Of a stretch of DNA of 64,000 nucleotides, positions 17,259 through 27,800 are shown one piece after another. The translations under genes were made by a program, and so were the position numbers. The stretch lies in assembly GCF_007279655.1 (NCBI RefSeq), contig NZ_QKWN01000015.1:1-64000 (forward strand), in the 5' to 3' direction. The stretch comes from Robertkochia solimangrovi. GTDB taxonomy: Bacteria; Bacteroidota; Bacteroidia; Flavobacteriales; Flavobacteriaceae. Within the stretch, counting starts at the first letter, position 1, and each line of letters starts with the position of its first letter. The notes beneath the pieces were generated by a model. It ran no database searches, was not told where the DNA came from, and worked only from the letters and a program-made list of their open reading frames with translations.

Positions 17259-17816
17259 CTATTCGATCGGTCGGAAGTGGTGTAACAGCGACCCGTTTCC
17301 AAAATCCTCCGTTCCGGTCAGCAATAATTTTAAGTTTCTTTTAATTCCGGTAAAAAGTGGAGTCCCGTCCGGAATTACAACAGGATCTGTTAAGATCTGG
17401 AATTCATCAATCAATCCGGCTTCCGCCAATTGAGCAACGATACTGCCACTTCCCAGAACAGTGATATCCCGCTCCAGCTCCCTTTTTAACCTCGACACTT
17501 CAACCGTTAATTCACCTTCTAATTTAGAAGTATTGCTCCAGGTATTTATGCTTTTACTGGTAGATACAACAAGTTTATCAGCTCGATTCATCCCTTCTGC
17601 TACTTCCGGAAAGCTATTCCAGGCTTGTTCAGACTGCCAGAAAGCAGCCATCATGTCATAAGTGATTCGACCAAAAAGTAATAGATTACCGGATGCGAGC
17701 TGGGCTGTTGAATAGGCCGTGGCCTTCTCATTATGAGAATGCCATGCAATATCCCCAAAAGCATCTTTATAAAATCCGTTAAGGGTAATAAACGTAAAGG
17801 AATTTACTCGTCCCAT
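17259..17816 (-). CDS. Dihydrofolate reductase-like (RibD C-terminal domain) protein
   Basis: The protein has 185 residues with the RibD-C/DHFR fold: VNSFTFITLNGFYKDAFGDIAWH, then LLLFGRITYDMM, the glycine turn ITVLGSGSIVAQLAEAGLIDEF and DPVVIPDGTPLF. Such stand-alone domains probably reduce a pterin- or pyrimidine-like substrate with NADPH, but few have been assayed. It is the first gene of the five-gene minus-strand operon and is divergent from the GlxA-type regulator. Confidence 0.88.
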   Translation of the reverse strand: MGRVNSFTFITLNGFYKDAFGDIAWHSHNEKATAYSTAQLASGNLLLFGRITYDMMAAFWQSEQAWNSFPEVAEGMNRADKLVVSTSKSINTWSNTSKLEGELTVEVSRLKRELERDITVLGSGSIVAQLAEAGLIDEFQILTDPVVIPDGTPLFTGIKRNLKLLLTGTEDFGNGSLLHHFRPIE

Positions 17817-17875
17817 TTCCTTTCATAAATGACTGATACTCAAAGATACAATGAATACTTCTCTATCTGGAGGTG

Positions 17876-17909
17876 TAATTACGACAATCTCGAGGGTTGA
17901 TTACGACAG
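17876..17909. promoter_or_regulatory. 22-bp-period direct repeat, likely AraC-type operator
   Basis: ATTACGACA occurs exactly at 17878-17886 and 17900-17908, a 22-bp step (two helical turns) as in AraC-family operators. It lies between the divergent starts of the RibD-like operon (17816) and the GlxA-type regulator (17950), so it may control both. Confidence 0.6.
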
Positions 17910-17949
17910 TAGAATTCAATACCTTTAAAACATACATAATTTACTTAAA

Positions 17950-18930
17950 ATGAGACATATATCTATACTGGTTCCCAGTGGCAATTCGAGTCTGAGCAAC
18001 CTGGAGGCTACCTATAAGATGTTCAGCATGACCAACGAAGCCATGATCAAAGCGGGAAAGCCGGCAGTCTTTAAATTACAATTGGTTGCTACCAACGAAA
18101 AAGCAAGGTTGAGCAATGGAATCTTTTCCATTATTCCGGACACTGATATCAAATCAGTCGATCGAACTGACCTTATCATTATTCCGGCGATTCATGGCGA
18201 TTATAGCAAAGTAATTGAGAATAATCGGGAGTTTGTACCCTGGATTCTTCAACAACATAACCTGGGAGCTGAAGTTGCCAGTCTTTGTATCGGTGCTTTT
18301 CTTCTTGCCGAGACAGGATTGCTCGATGGTATGGATTGTGCGACACACTGGCTGGCTGCTGAAGATTTCAGATCGATGTTTCCAAAGATCAATCTGGTAA
18401 GTGACAGAATCATCACGGATGAAAATGGAATCTACACCAGCGGAGGTGCCTACTCTTCACTTAACCTTATCCTGTACCTGATCGAGAAATTTGCAGGAAG
18501 AGAACTAGCAGTACTGTCATCCAAGATCTTTCAGATCGATATTAACCGGAACAGTCAGTCACCCTTTATAATTTTTCATGGACAAAAATCACATAATGAC
18601 GTGGAGATCATAAAGATTCAGGAATACATCGAATCAAACTATCAAGACAAACTAAATGTCGATGATCTTTGTGACCGAATTTCGCTTAGCCGAAGAACTT
18701 TTGAAAGAAGGTTTAAAAAAGCTACTTCGAATACCACCATTGCCTATATTCAAATGGTCAAAGTAGAGGCAGCTAAGAAACAATTGGAGATCGGTCATAA
18801 GAATGTGAATGAAGTTATGTATGATGTAGGATATTCCGATGCTAAAGCTTTTCGGGATGTTTTCCGGAAGATCACCGGAATGACACCAGTCGATTATCAA
18901 AATCATTATAAACGAGCACCTGTATTTTAA
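17950..18930 (+). CDS. GlxA-type transcription regulator (DJ-1/PfpI domain plus AraC HTH)
   Basis: The protein has 326 residues. Residues ~1-190 are a DJ-1/PfpI-like domain with the nucleophile-elbow Cys in SLCIGAFLLAE and a following ATHW. Residues ~220-326 are two AraC helix-turn-helices (LNVDDLCDRISLSRRTFERRF; NEVMYDVGYSDAKAFRDVFRKITGMTPVDY). Such proteins sense a small molecule through the N-terminal domain and activate or repress adjacent operons. Here the divergent neighbour is the RibD/VOC/SRPBCC operon, and a direct repeat suited to an AraC dimer lies between them. Regulation of that operon is a strong inference. Confidence 0.93.
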   Translation: MRHISILVPSGNSSLSNLEATYKMFSMTNEAMIKAGKPAVFKLQLVATNEKARLSNGIFSIIPDTDIKSVDRTDLIIIPAIHGDYSKVIENNREFVPWILQQHNLGAEVASLCIGAFLLAETGLLDGMDCATHWLAAEDFRSMFPKINLVSDRIITDENGIYTSGGAYSSLNLILYLIEKFAGRELAVLSSKIFQIDINRNSQSPFIIFHGQKSHNDVEIIKIQEYIESNYQDKLNVDDLCDRISLSRRTFERRFKKATSNTTIAYIQMVKVEAAKKQLEIGHKNVNEVMYDVGYSDAKAFRDVFRKITGMTPVDYQNHYKRAPVF

Positions 18931-19074
18931 CGGGAAATCCCATTTTATTCTCGGTGACACACCCTGTTTAAATCAATTTTAAATTACTGAATTACAGTAG
19001 TTTTACTCAAGGATCTCAAATAATTCCATCAAAAATTTTCTTAAATTAGAGTAACAAAAAATCAATGAATTAAA

Positions 19075-20229
19075 ATGAGGTCATGCATTTTATTCCTGAT
19101 TTCTATACTGTTTTTCGCCCCTTTAAACAGGACCTATGGTCAGGAGAAAGTTGAAACGGCAAAACGGGGGAAATACCGTTCAATTATGCTCAGAGGGCAT
19201 TCCGGTATGCATTTATATACCGGATCAGATCTGGACTCTAAACTCGATTCGGGGTATGGAGCTCTGGAGTTCAGATACGGGTGGCAAAGTCAGGATGCTG
19301 ATATCTGGAGCACCTATGGCTATCCCCAATATGGTATCGGGGCCTATACAGGATTCATCGGAGACCCGGAAATCTTCGGTAACCCCAATGCTGTTTTCGG
19401 TTTTATAGATTTTCCGGTAACCCCTATGCATAAACGAGATGTGCTCTCAGTCTCTCCCGCACTCGGACTCACCTATCATCTGAATCCTTATGATGCTGAA
19501 AACAATCCTCTAAACATAGCGATAGGAGCTCGAATGGCGGTTTATTTTAGTGTGGGATTTACCTGGACATATAAATGGACACGGGAAATGGATCTTGTCA
19601 CCGGGATTGATTTTACCCACTTCAGTAACGGACGTTCGAATACCCCTAATTATGGATTGAATATGTTCGGAATTCATCTCGGTATGCGTTATAACTACAA
19701 TGCAGATCAGAATATTGTCGATCCGGGATTCGAACCTGAAACCTTGGTTTCACCGCGCTTTAAAAGTACCGTAAGAAAAGGCCTTTATAAACCTGAAGAA
19801 CAGCATCTCATCAACACCTATTTTGCCATGGGAGTTGTTCAGAATGATTTTGAAGCTGGTACTGATACCCATTGGGGAACACTTTCACTGCTATTGGAAT
19901 ATCAGCATAAGTTCAACAATATGCACAGTGCCACAATAGGATTTGATTTCTTTAACGACAATAGTCTTAAAGCGATAAACGAGGATCCCGATGATACTTC
20001 CATTTATGCAGTACATGCGGGATATGATTTTATGTTCTGGAGGCTCACCATTCTGGTACAAGCCGGTATCCATTTAACCGATAGTTACGATAAGAATAAC
20101 GTTTTTTTCAGACCGGCAGCCCGATACGATATCAATGAACTGATGTATGCTCAGATCGGATTAAAAGCAAATGGAATTGCTGCTGACTGGATTGAATTCG
20201 GAATAGGTTTCCGGCCATTCCGGTGGTAA
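19075..20229 (+). CDS. PagL-like outer-membrane protein (lipid A deacylase/acyloxyacyl hydrolase family)
   Basis: The protein has 384 residues with a signal peptide ending near TYGQ (residue 23) and repeated amphipathic beta-strands. The segment H182-F-S184-NGRSNTPNYGLN matches the PagL catalytic H-x-S and the conserved Asn/Pro loop. In Pseudomonas PagL the catalytic Glu lies 12 residues after the Ser; by my alignment that position here is Asn196, so true 3-O-deacylation of lipid A is uncertain. At 384 residues it is about twice the size of PagL and has a second beta-barrel-like half (residues ~230-384). It probably forms an operon with the next gene (34-bp gap). Confidence 0.75.
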   Translation: MRSCILFLISILFFAPLNRTYGQEKVETAKRGKYRSIMLRGHSGMHLYTGSDLDSKLDSGYGALEFRYGWQSQDADIWSTYGYPQYGIGAYTGFIGDPEIFGNPNAVFGFIDFPVTPMHKRDVLSVSPALGLTYHLNPYDAENNPLNIAIGARMAVYFSVGFTWTYKWTREMDLVTGIDFTHFSNGRSNTPNYGLNMFGIHLGMRYNYNADQNIVDPGFEPETLVSPRFKSTVRKGLYKPEEQHLINTYFAMGVVQNDFEAGTDTHWGTLSLLLEYQHKFNNMHSATIGFDFFNDNSLKAINEDPDDTSIYAVHAGYDFMFWRLTILVQAGIHLTDSYDKNNVFFRPAARYDINELMYAQIGLKANGIAADWIEFGIGFRPFRW

Positions 20230-20263
20230 TAACCAGCATAACTGAATTTAAAGAAGACCACAA

Positions 20264-21682
20264 TTGAAATTAAAAGTTTACCATAATATCCTTCTTTTAC
20301 TTTCCTTCTGGATAGGCTCTCTTCATGCACAACAGGGAAATTACAATTTCAATAACTATGGAAATAAATCCATACTATTATCCGGTAATGTAACCGGTAG
20401 CGTAGAAGATCTCGGACTCGCCTATTATAATCCCTCAAGGCTGGCAGTACTTGAAAACACCGGTATCGGATTCAGTGCCAAGGCATTTCAACTGACCAAC
20501 CTGAAACTGGAGAACATTCTGGATAGTAATACCAAACTGAGTAACCGAAACTTCAATGCGATCCCTTCGATTGCAGGAAGTACCTTTAATCTATTCAATA
20601 GCAGATTCGCTATATCCTTCCTCTCCAAATCATCTCAGGATATTCAGATGGGATACCGCAGTGAAATGGAACCGATCACCAATCCGGAAAATGAAACAGC
20701 TGCCGAGAATTATCAGATCAATTTAAATCTTGGATCAAAGATCAAGGATGAATGGTTTGGCCTCACCTGGGCCAAAAAACTTACCGAAAGACTTAGTGTG
20801 GGTACTACCATCTTTGCAATTGTCTATGAATTAAAAGGCAATAGCGGGATCAATTACACGCTTTTCTATCCTGAAGAAGTTTTAGGGAACTATCAGACCC
20901 AATCAGATTTTTCACAAAAATCATATGGCCTGCTATTCAAGATCGGTGCGAATTATGAATTTGATTCTTTCGAACTTGGCGTAAATATTACCACTCCTTA
21001 TATTGAAGTACTTCACGATGCATCTTATAATTATCGCGAAATACTCGTCAATCTGGACACTGAGAACGACAGTTTTACCGATTTCCAGGCAAAAGATCTT
21101 AAAGCGATCAGAAAAGAACCCTTTGCCGTATCAATTGGCGTTGGAATTCCCATCAATCGTCATAAACTATCGCTGAACCTTGATTATTATGCGCCCGTTT
21201 CTTTATATAAAAGAATCGATATTCCTGATCATGAATCTTTTACGAAAATTAATGCTCCAGACCGGTTCTATGAAGAAAGAAACTCTGTTATCAATTTTGG
21301 AGCCGGATTTGAATATAACTACTCTGAAAATCTATTGTTTTATCTGAGCTGCTCTTCCGATTTTAATGCGATCAAAGATGAAACCCCTCTCCTTGATTTT
21401 ACCTCACCTCAGGTAAAAAAACTGAGTATCAATGCAAATTATATCCATTTCGGATTTGGTTGTACCTGGGAATTCAGCTGGTCAAATCTCGTTTTCGGAA
21501 CTACTTACAGCAGTACTTCCAAAAATCTCAGCCATATTTTACAGATTCCGGATATAGATCTGGACTACAATACGGATACTGACTCCAGGTTACGATATAC
21601 GCGCTGGCAATTCGTGGTTGGACTTGAAATCCCTTTCCTCGAAAGCAAGTTCAAGAATATTATAAAAGAGGAGGAGGATTAA
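20264..21682 (+). CDS. Outer-membrane beta-barrel protein of unknown function
   Basis: The protein has 472 residues from a TTG start at 20264; the signal peptide (LLLLSFWIGSLHAQQ) begins right after it and no in-frame ATG offers a better start. The body is beta-strand rich with the FadL/TodX-like opening SVEDLGLAYYNPSRLAVLEN and a C-terminal aromatic strand. I do not recognise a named transporter. It follows the PagL-like gene closely and ends 14 bp from the convergent GH43 gene. Its role may be uptake or envelope maintenance. Confidence 0.7.
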   Translation: MKLKVYHNILLLLSFWIGSLHAQQGNYNFNNYGNKSILLSGNVTGSVEDLGLAYYNPSRLAVLENTGIGFSAKAFQLTNLKLENILDSNTKLSNRNFNAIPSIAGSTFNLFNSRFAISFLSKSSQDIQMGYRSEMEPITNPENETAAENYQINLNLGSKIKDEWFGLTWAKKLTERLSVGTTIFAIVYELKGNSGINYTLFYPEEVLGNYQTQSDFSQKSYGLLFKIGANYEFDSFELGVNITTPYIEVLHDASYNYREILVNLDTENDSFTDFQAKDLKAIRKEPFAVSIGVGIPINRHKLSLNLDYYAPVSLYKRIDIPDHESFTKINAPDRFYEERNSVINFGAGFEYNYSENLLFYLSCSSDFNAIKDETPLLDFTSPQVKKLSINANYIHFGFGCTWEFSWSNLVFGTTYSSTSKNLSHILQIPDIDLDYNTDTDSRLRYTRWQFVVGLEIPFLESKFKNIIKEEED

Positions 21683-21695
21683 ATTATACCCTGTA

Positions 21696-23450
21696 CTATT
21701 CCAGCGTAACTAATTCCTGTCCGCTGCTAACACCATTTTCATTAAATGAATCGATGCTGAAATAATAGTGTTGATCACTGCTCAGGGAATGGATCTCCAG
21801 AGTGGTATCCTGATACACCATATACGACTGATATAATTTATCGGGTGCCGAACCATAATGCACTTCATACCCTGTTGCACCAGTAACCTTATCCCAACTT
21901 AACCGACAGCTTCTACGATCTGCGGTATTCCTGATAACAGCCAAACCCAAAGTTGCGTCCGGCTTTGCCCCGGAACCCTTACCAAAGATTCTGAAACCAC
22001 TGATCGCAAAGCTTCCCGAAGGAACTTCCAGATTTTCCACTCTGATGAACCGATATCCCCCTAAAGAGTCAAGAGGGTGATAATTATGTGTACGATCGGA
22101 ATCATTTTGTGAGCGGTCCACGAGCAATGTCCAGTTCTTTTTATCTACTGAACCAGAGATTCTGTAACGAAATTTATTTCCAGGGGTTCTGCCGAAAAGA
22201 TTGGTTTGGAATTCTGCAAAATTCAGCTGGATTGCTGCTACCGCCCCAACCTCTTCCAGATCGATCATTGCAAATTCATTTACTGCTCCGGACTTTGCAG
22301 CCCATAACGTACGAATATCTTCATCATTCATATTCTCAGGGGCTAAAGAATCTATTGAGGAGGAAACTTCTACCGGCTTTTTATAGGAAAGAAGCATCCA
22401 GTCTGGAAAAGTATCCTGAAAATTATCGATCCTACTTCGAGGAATGAATTTAGGGTAATCTCCAAAAGAGGTGTTTGTATACAGAACACCGGAATCATCA
22501 AAAAACGCAGGGTAGAGTCCGAGTCGCCGTTCAAACATATGTTTTTGGGAGATGGTGATGGTCCCGATATGCCAGTAATTTCCATAGATATCTTTGAAGG
22601 TACTACCATGCCCTGCACCCGCCGCAAATCCTTCTGGTTTATAGGCAAACGGATTATGCTCCTGAGGCACAAAAGGACCTAAGGGACCCTCAGAAACATA
22701 GACTCCGTCTGAATAACTTTTAAATTCTGTTCCCGGTCCTGAATATTGCAGATAATATTTTCCATTATGTTTATTCATCCAGGCACCCTCGATCCAGGGT
22801 GCCTGACCGGTTAAGGTATTATAATCACCCGGAACTTCCCATCCGAACCTTTCGGGTTCCGCATGCTTCAGTACAGTCGGAGTTCCTAAAAAATTGAAAT
22901 TTTTCCGATAATCGAGCTCAACTCCTAGTAACGGTTCCTTGTCTGAACATCCCCAGTACAGATATAATCGCTCATCATCATCTAAAAAGAAAGCCGGGTC
23001 CCATACCGGAACTTCTATATCCTTTCGGGCGACCTCCCATTCTCCCTCAAGTGGATCCGATGTCTTGTAAATTGTATTTCTTTCATGAGAAGAGGCAAGA
23101 AAATAAAGCGTATCCCGTATTGCTATAGCGGTAGGGGCATAATCTTCGACCGGGATAGTCCGGGTTTCCTCAAATACCCAATCCACAAGATCTTTAGAAT
23201 GCCAAAAGCCCCCGGATTTGGAGGCAAACAGATAATAACGATCCTTAAACCATAGTATAGTTGGATCTGCCGCTTCTCTACGGGAAGGTTCCTCTAACTG
23301 AAACCGGTAATCGAGATCAAGAGGATTACAATAGGTAGCAAATGATGCCGACCGTTCTTCGGTAACTTTTTCACCTTTGAATTCCTGGTTCTTACAGGAG
23401 AAGAAACAACAAAACACGAACAACAGACCAAAACTTCTTATTGAAAACAT
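21696..23450 (-). CDS. Glycoside hydrolase family 43 lipoprotein with discoidin-like and Fn3 domains
   Basis: The protein has 584 residues from the ATG at 23450; a TTG nine codons upstream is less likely. The lipoprotein signal ends at FFSC. The catalytic five-bladed propeller spans about residues 40-350, with the three acids placed as in GH43: Asp in AADPTILW, Asp in VWDPAFF and Glu in WIEGAWMNK. Residues ~355-490 form a discoidin (F5/8 C)-like carbohydrate-binding domain and ~500-584 a fibronectin-III domain. GH43 enzymes release arabinose or xylose units from plant or algal polysaccharides; the exact substrate is unclear. It has no SusCD partner nearby. Confidence 0.85.
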   Translation of the reverse strand: MFSIRSFGLLFVFCCFFSCKNQEFKGEKVTEERSASFATYCNPLDLDYRFQLEEPSRREAADPTILWFKDRYYLFASKSGGFWHSKDLVDWVFEETRTIPVEDYAPTAIAIRDTLYFLASSHERNTIYKTSDPLEGEWEVARKDIEVPVWDPAFFLDDDERLYLYWGCSDKEPLLGVELDYRKNFNFLGTPTVLKHAEPERFGWEVPGDYNTLTGQAPWIEGAWMNKHNGKYYLQYSGPGTEFKSYSDGVYVSEGPLGPFVPQEHNPFAYKPEGFAAGAGHGSTFKDIYGNYWHIGTITISQKHMFERRLGLYPAFFDDSGVLYTNTSFGDYPKFIPRSRIDNFQDTFPDWMLLSYKKPVEVSSSIDSLAPENMNDEDIRTLWAAKSGAVNEFAMIDLEEVGAVAAIQLNFAEFQTNLFGRTPGNKFRYRISGSVDKKNWTLLVDRSQNDSDRTHNYHPLDSLGGYRFIRVENLEVPSGSFAISGFRIFGKGSGAKPDATLGLAVIRNTADRRSCRLSWDKVTGATGYEVHYGSAPDKLYQSYMVYQDTTLEIHSLSSDQHYYFSIDSFNENGVSSGQELVTLE

Positions 23451-23523
23451 GAATAAAGGGTGTATTGATTTACTCAAATGTACCCAATAAAATTAATTCC
23501 TGTAATCCCGTTGCTAAAACGTA

Positions 23524-24831
23524 TTAAATGCTGAGATCTCCGGTTAATGCTTTTAAGGCCACCTCAGAGATCTTTGCCTGGAAAACTGCCTCATTCAATC
23601 GTAGCTGTGCATTGATATAATTCAATTGCGCAGTTCTAAACTCTAGTGTGGTTATGGTTCCGATTCTGAATTTCTCGATGGTGATGTTCAGGTTTTCACG
23701 TGCTATATCTACATTCTCCCTTTCCAGATCGATCAATCCCAGATTGGTCTGATAGGTCTGATAAGTCGATTCGAGTTGAGACATCAGGCTTTGCTCCTGT
23801 TCCGCTAAAACGAGTTTGCTATTATCTACCTGTATCCTTGCGATCTTTTCATTTCTGTTCTGGTTGAAACCATCAAATACATTCAGGCTTACCCTGAAAC
23901 CATAGTTCCATCCTCGTGAGGAAGAACTGGTGGTAAATCCAAGACTGGATTCGGTCTCACTGAAATCATAGCCTCCGGTCAGGGCTACTTCCGGATAGCG
24001 TTGTGCCTTGATCTGTTTTAATTGTAATTCCGCAATTCTTTGATTGATCTGCTGCATTACCAGGTTCGGGTTTTGTTCCATCGCAATTGACTTCAGCTCA
24101 GGAAGCATCAGCGCAGGGTCGACATGAATTGAATCTTCAACTTTAAACTCCGTGGATAATTCCCGTACTAAAAGTTCATTCAACCTGATCTTACTGTTCT
24201 TATACAATTCCTGTTGCTGCAGATATAATGTCTGATCGGTATTGATGTCGACTTTGGCATTCAATACCTCAAGCTTCGAAGCCTTACCAATAGAAAATCG
24301 GTTCTCAGCCAATTCCAGCCTTTGTCTTGAAATGACGAGTGAACTATCTAGCGCACTCAATTGCTGCTGGATCTGTACCAGGTTATAATAGGTTACCAAT
24401 ACATCATTCACGGTGGTTAGTACAGAAACCTTCAACTCTGCCGTATTGAAATTTTTGTTCGCTTCTAATTCATCATAGCGGGCAAACATTTCAAATCCGT
24501 CAAAGATGGTCCAATCCATGGCAACCCCATAGTTAAGACTATTATTACGGGCATTATCCAGTTTATTCACAGTTCCATCTGACCTTGTTTGCTCCATATT
24601 CAGGATACGGTTGTTATCGGTTACGACCGCGCTTACCGTTGGTAACATTCCGGCATAACCCGCACTGACTCCCAATTCTCCTGCTTCCACATTATTACGT
24701 GCCAGTTTAATGGAAAAATTTTCTTCCAACACTCTGGAAACTGCATCCTCAGTAGAGAGTAGATCCTGTCCGTAAGTAGCACAAAGACTTAAAATACTGA
24801 CGAAGGATATATATAGTGATTTTTTGATCAT
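23524..24831 (-). CDS. TolC-family outer-membrane efflux protein
   Basis: The protein has 435 residues with a signal peptide (SFVSILSLCATYGQ). It shows two internally similar halves of long coiled-coil helices (LELAENRFSIGKASKLEVLNAKVDI; LNITIEKFRIGTITTLEFRTAQL) and beta-strands that would form the outer-membrane barrel. It is the third gene of the RND operon, 6 bp after the pump gene, and supplies the exit duct. Confidence 0.93.
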   Translation of the reverse strand: MIKKSLYISFVSILSLCATYGQDLLSTEDAVSRVLEENFSIKLARNNVEAGELGVSAGYAGMLPTVSAVVTDNNRILNMEQTRSDGTVNKLDNARNNSLNYGVAMDWTIFDGFEMFARYDELEANKNFNTAELKVSVLTTVNDVLVTYYNLVQIQQQLSALDSSLVISRQRLELAENRFSIGKASKLEVLNAKVDINTDQTLYLQQQELYKNSKIRLNELLVRELSTEFKVEDSIHVDPALMLPELKSIAMEQNPNLVMQQINQRIAELQLKQIKAQRYPEVALTGGYDFSETESSLGFTTSSSSRGWNYGFRVSLNVFDGFNQNRNEKIARIQVDNSKLVLAEQEQSLMSQLESTYQTYQTNLGLIDLERENVDIARENLNITIEKFRIGTITTLEFRTAQLNYINAQLRLNEAVFQAKISEVALKALTGDLSI

Positions 24832-24837
24832 ACGGCA

Positions 24838-27800
24838 TTAATTTTCATCGAATTCGGGAAGTTGTCTTTTTGGTCTTGACCAGAGGTCATACACGGCAGG
24901 AATCACATAAAGGGTAAGTACCAGTGAAAACAGTGTACCTCCGCATATCACTACTCCCATTCCAATCCTGCTCGTGGAAGCTGCTCCGAGCGATAACGCA
25001 ATAGGCAAAGCACCCAGTACGATGGTAAGACTCGTCATCAGGATCGGACGCAAACGTGATTCGGCTGCTTTTACGATTGCTTCTGATTTAGCCATTCCTT
25101 CTTCTCTTAACTGGTTAGCAAATTCAACGATCAGAATACCATTCTTAGTCACGAGACCGATAAGCATAATGGTACCGATCTGACTAAAAATATTCCAGGA
25201 CTCACCGAAGAGCCACAAGGAGAACAAAGCTCCTGCAACAGCCATCGGTACGGTGAGAATTATGATCAGCGGATCGATGAAACTTTCGAACTGTGCAGAC
25301 AGAATCAGAAAGATCAGTAACAATGCCAGTGCAAATGCATAGGAAGTGTTTGAGCTACTTTCCACAAAATCTCTGGATTCGCCTCCCAGATCGGTGGTAA
25401 AGGTATCATCGAGCACCTTGGCTTTAATCGCCTCCATAGCATCGATTCCATCACTAATGGTATAACCCGGCGCAAGACTCGCAGAAACGGTAGCTGCCAG
25501 ATATCGGTTATGGTGGAATAACTGTGGCGGACTACTGTGTTCAGTCACATCGACAAGATTGTCCAGCTGTATCAATTGATTCTGATCATTTCTCACAAAG
25601 ATCGTCGTCAGGTCGATAGGCGCACTACGGTCTTTTTTATCGAATTGACCGATCACCTGATACTGCTTTCCATTCATGAGAAAATACCCGAAACGTTGTC
25701 CACTTAAAGAGAGTTGAAGGGTTTGAGCAACATCACGTACCGATACCCCAAGACTTTGTGCCTTTTCACGATTGATGGTAACGTAGAGTTCCGGCTTATC
25801 GAACTTCAGGTTCACATCGGTAAAAGCGAACGTAGGATCCTTTTCAACTTCTGCCATGAACAACGGAATCTTTTCCTCCAGTTTCTCGAAGTTCTGAGCC
25901 TGAATGATATATTGGATCGGCGGACCTCCCCTTCTGTTAACCGAGATCGTAGGGCGCTCGGAAACACTGCTTTTTGCGCCCACATATGATTTAGCCCAGA
26001 TTCCGAGTTGGGTCGTGATTTCATGCTGAGAACGCGTACGATCTTTTGGCTCCACCAGGGCTATGTTCGCCCGACCGGAATTCACCGTGGATGAACCGAA
26101 CCCAGGAGAAGTTAGTACAAGACTCACCTTTTTTTCCGGAATCGAATCATTGATCAACTGAGTGATATCATTCATGTATTTATCCATGTATTCATAGGTG
26201 GATCCCTCCGGTGCGGTTACACTCAGTCTAACAAAACTTCTGTCTTCATAAGGAGCGGTTTCCTTAGGCAACACGATATAGAATACCACGATGAACACCA
26301 CACAGATCGCAAGGATCGGAAAACTTAGCCATTTGCGTTTCATGAATTTGCCCAATGCATTTGCATAGTTCTTGTTCATCGCTACAAAATAAGGCTCAGT
26401 AGCCTTGTAGAATTTAGACTGATTCTGTTTTCCCGGTTTAATAAGGTAGGCATTTAGCATTGGAGTAAGTGTCAGCGACACGAATGCAGAGATCAATACC
26501 GCTGCTCCCAGAACCACACCGAATTCCCGGAACAAGCGACCTACGAAACCTTCGAGAAAGATCACCGGCAGGAATACTGCAGCCAGGGTAACAGAAATTG
26601 AGATTACTGCAAAAAAGATTTCTTTAGAACCTTTGATCGCAGCCTCTATCGGAGAGAACCCTTCTTCTACCTTCTTATAAATATTTTCTGTAACCACGAT
26701 TCCATCATCCACCACAAGTCCGGTGGCGAGTACAATCGCGAGAAGCGTCAATACATTGATAGAGAATCCGAGTAACCACATGATAAAAAATGTGGCGATG
26801 AGAGATACCGGAATATCTAATAGTGGACGTAGCGCCATCGACCAGTCTCTGAAGAATAAAAAGATCACAAGAATTACGAGAACTATGGAAATGAGCAGGG
26901 TTTCAGCCACTTCTTCCACCGCTTTTCTAACAAAGACCGTATCATCGATAACGACATTCAGTTTAAAACCTTCAGGAAGATCCTTCTGCAGTTTTTCATA
27001 TTCTTCATAAAATGCATCAGCAATATCCAGGTAATTCGTTCCCGGCTGCGGCACAACGGCCACAGCTACCATAGGTTGTCCCGAATCACTCATTTTGGTC
27101 TCCATGTTCTCTCCTTCCAGATAGGCCTTTCCAACATCACTAAAACGGAGTACACGATCATTATCCGCAGAGATGATCATATTATTAAACTCCTCTTCGG
27201 TAGAAAGATTTCCAATGGTCTTAACCGCAAGTTCAGTCGTAACTCCGGTAAGTTTTCCTGAAGGAAGCTCAACGTTCTGTGCCTGAAGAGCATTTCTGAT
27301 ATCTAATACCGTGAGGCCATGGGAAGCCATTTTAACGGGATCGATCCATAAACGCATCGCATATTTTCGGGAACCCCAGATCTGTGTACTACTTACGCCC
27401 GGTATCGTCTGAATACGCTGAGAAATTACGTTATCCGCATAATCGGTAAGTTCCAGAATATTCTTGGTATCACTTTGTACCGTCATCGAAAGGATCCTTT
27501 CTGCATCGGCATCTGCCTTAGATACTACCGGGGGTGCATCGATGTCTTCCGGTAAACTTCTCACGGCCTGAGAAACTTTATCACGGACATCATTGGCAGC
27601 TTCTTCCAGGTTTTTGTCAAGGTTGAATTCAATATTGATCCGGCTTGAGCCCTGAGAACTGGTAGAAGTAATGTTTCGGATACCATCAATGGAGTTAATT
27701 GCCTTTTCAAGTGGTTCGGTGATCTGCGATTCAATAATGTCGGCATTTGCTCCGGCATAACTGGTCGACACAGAAACCTGTGCAGGGTCGATGGAAGGAA

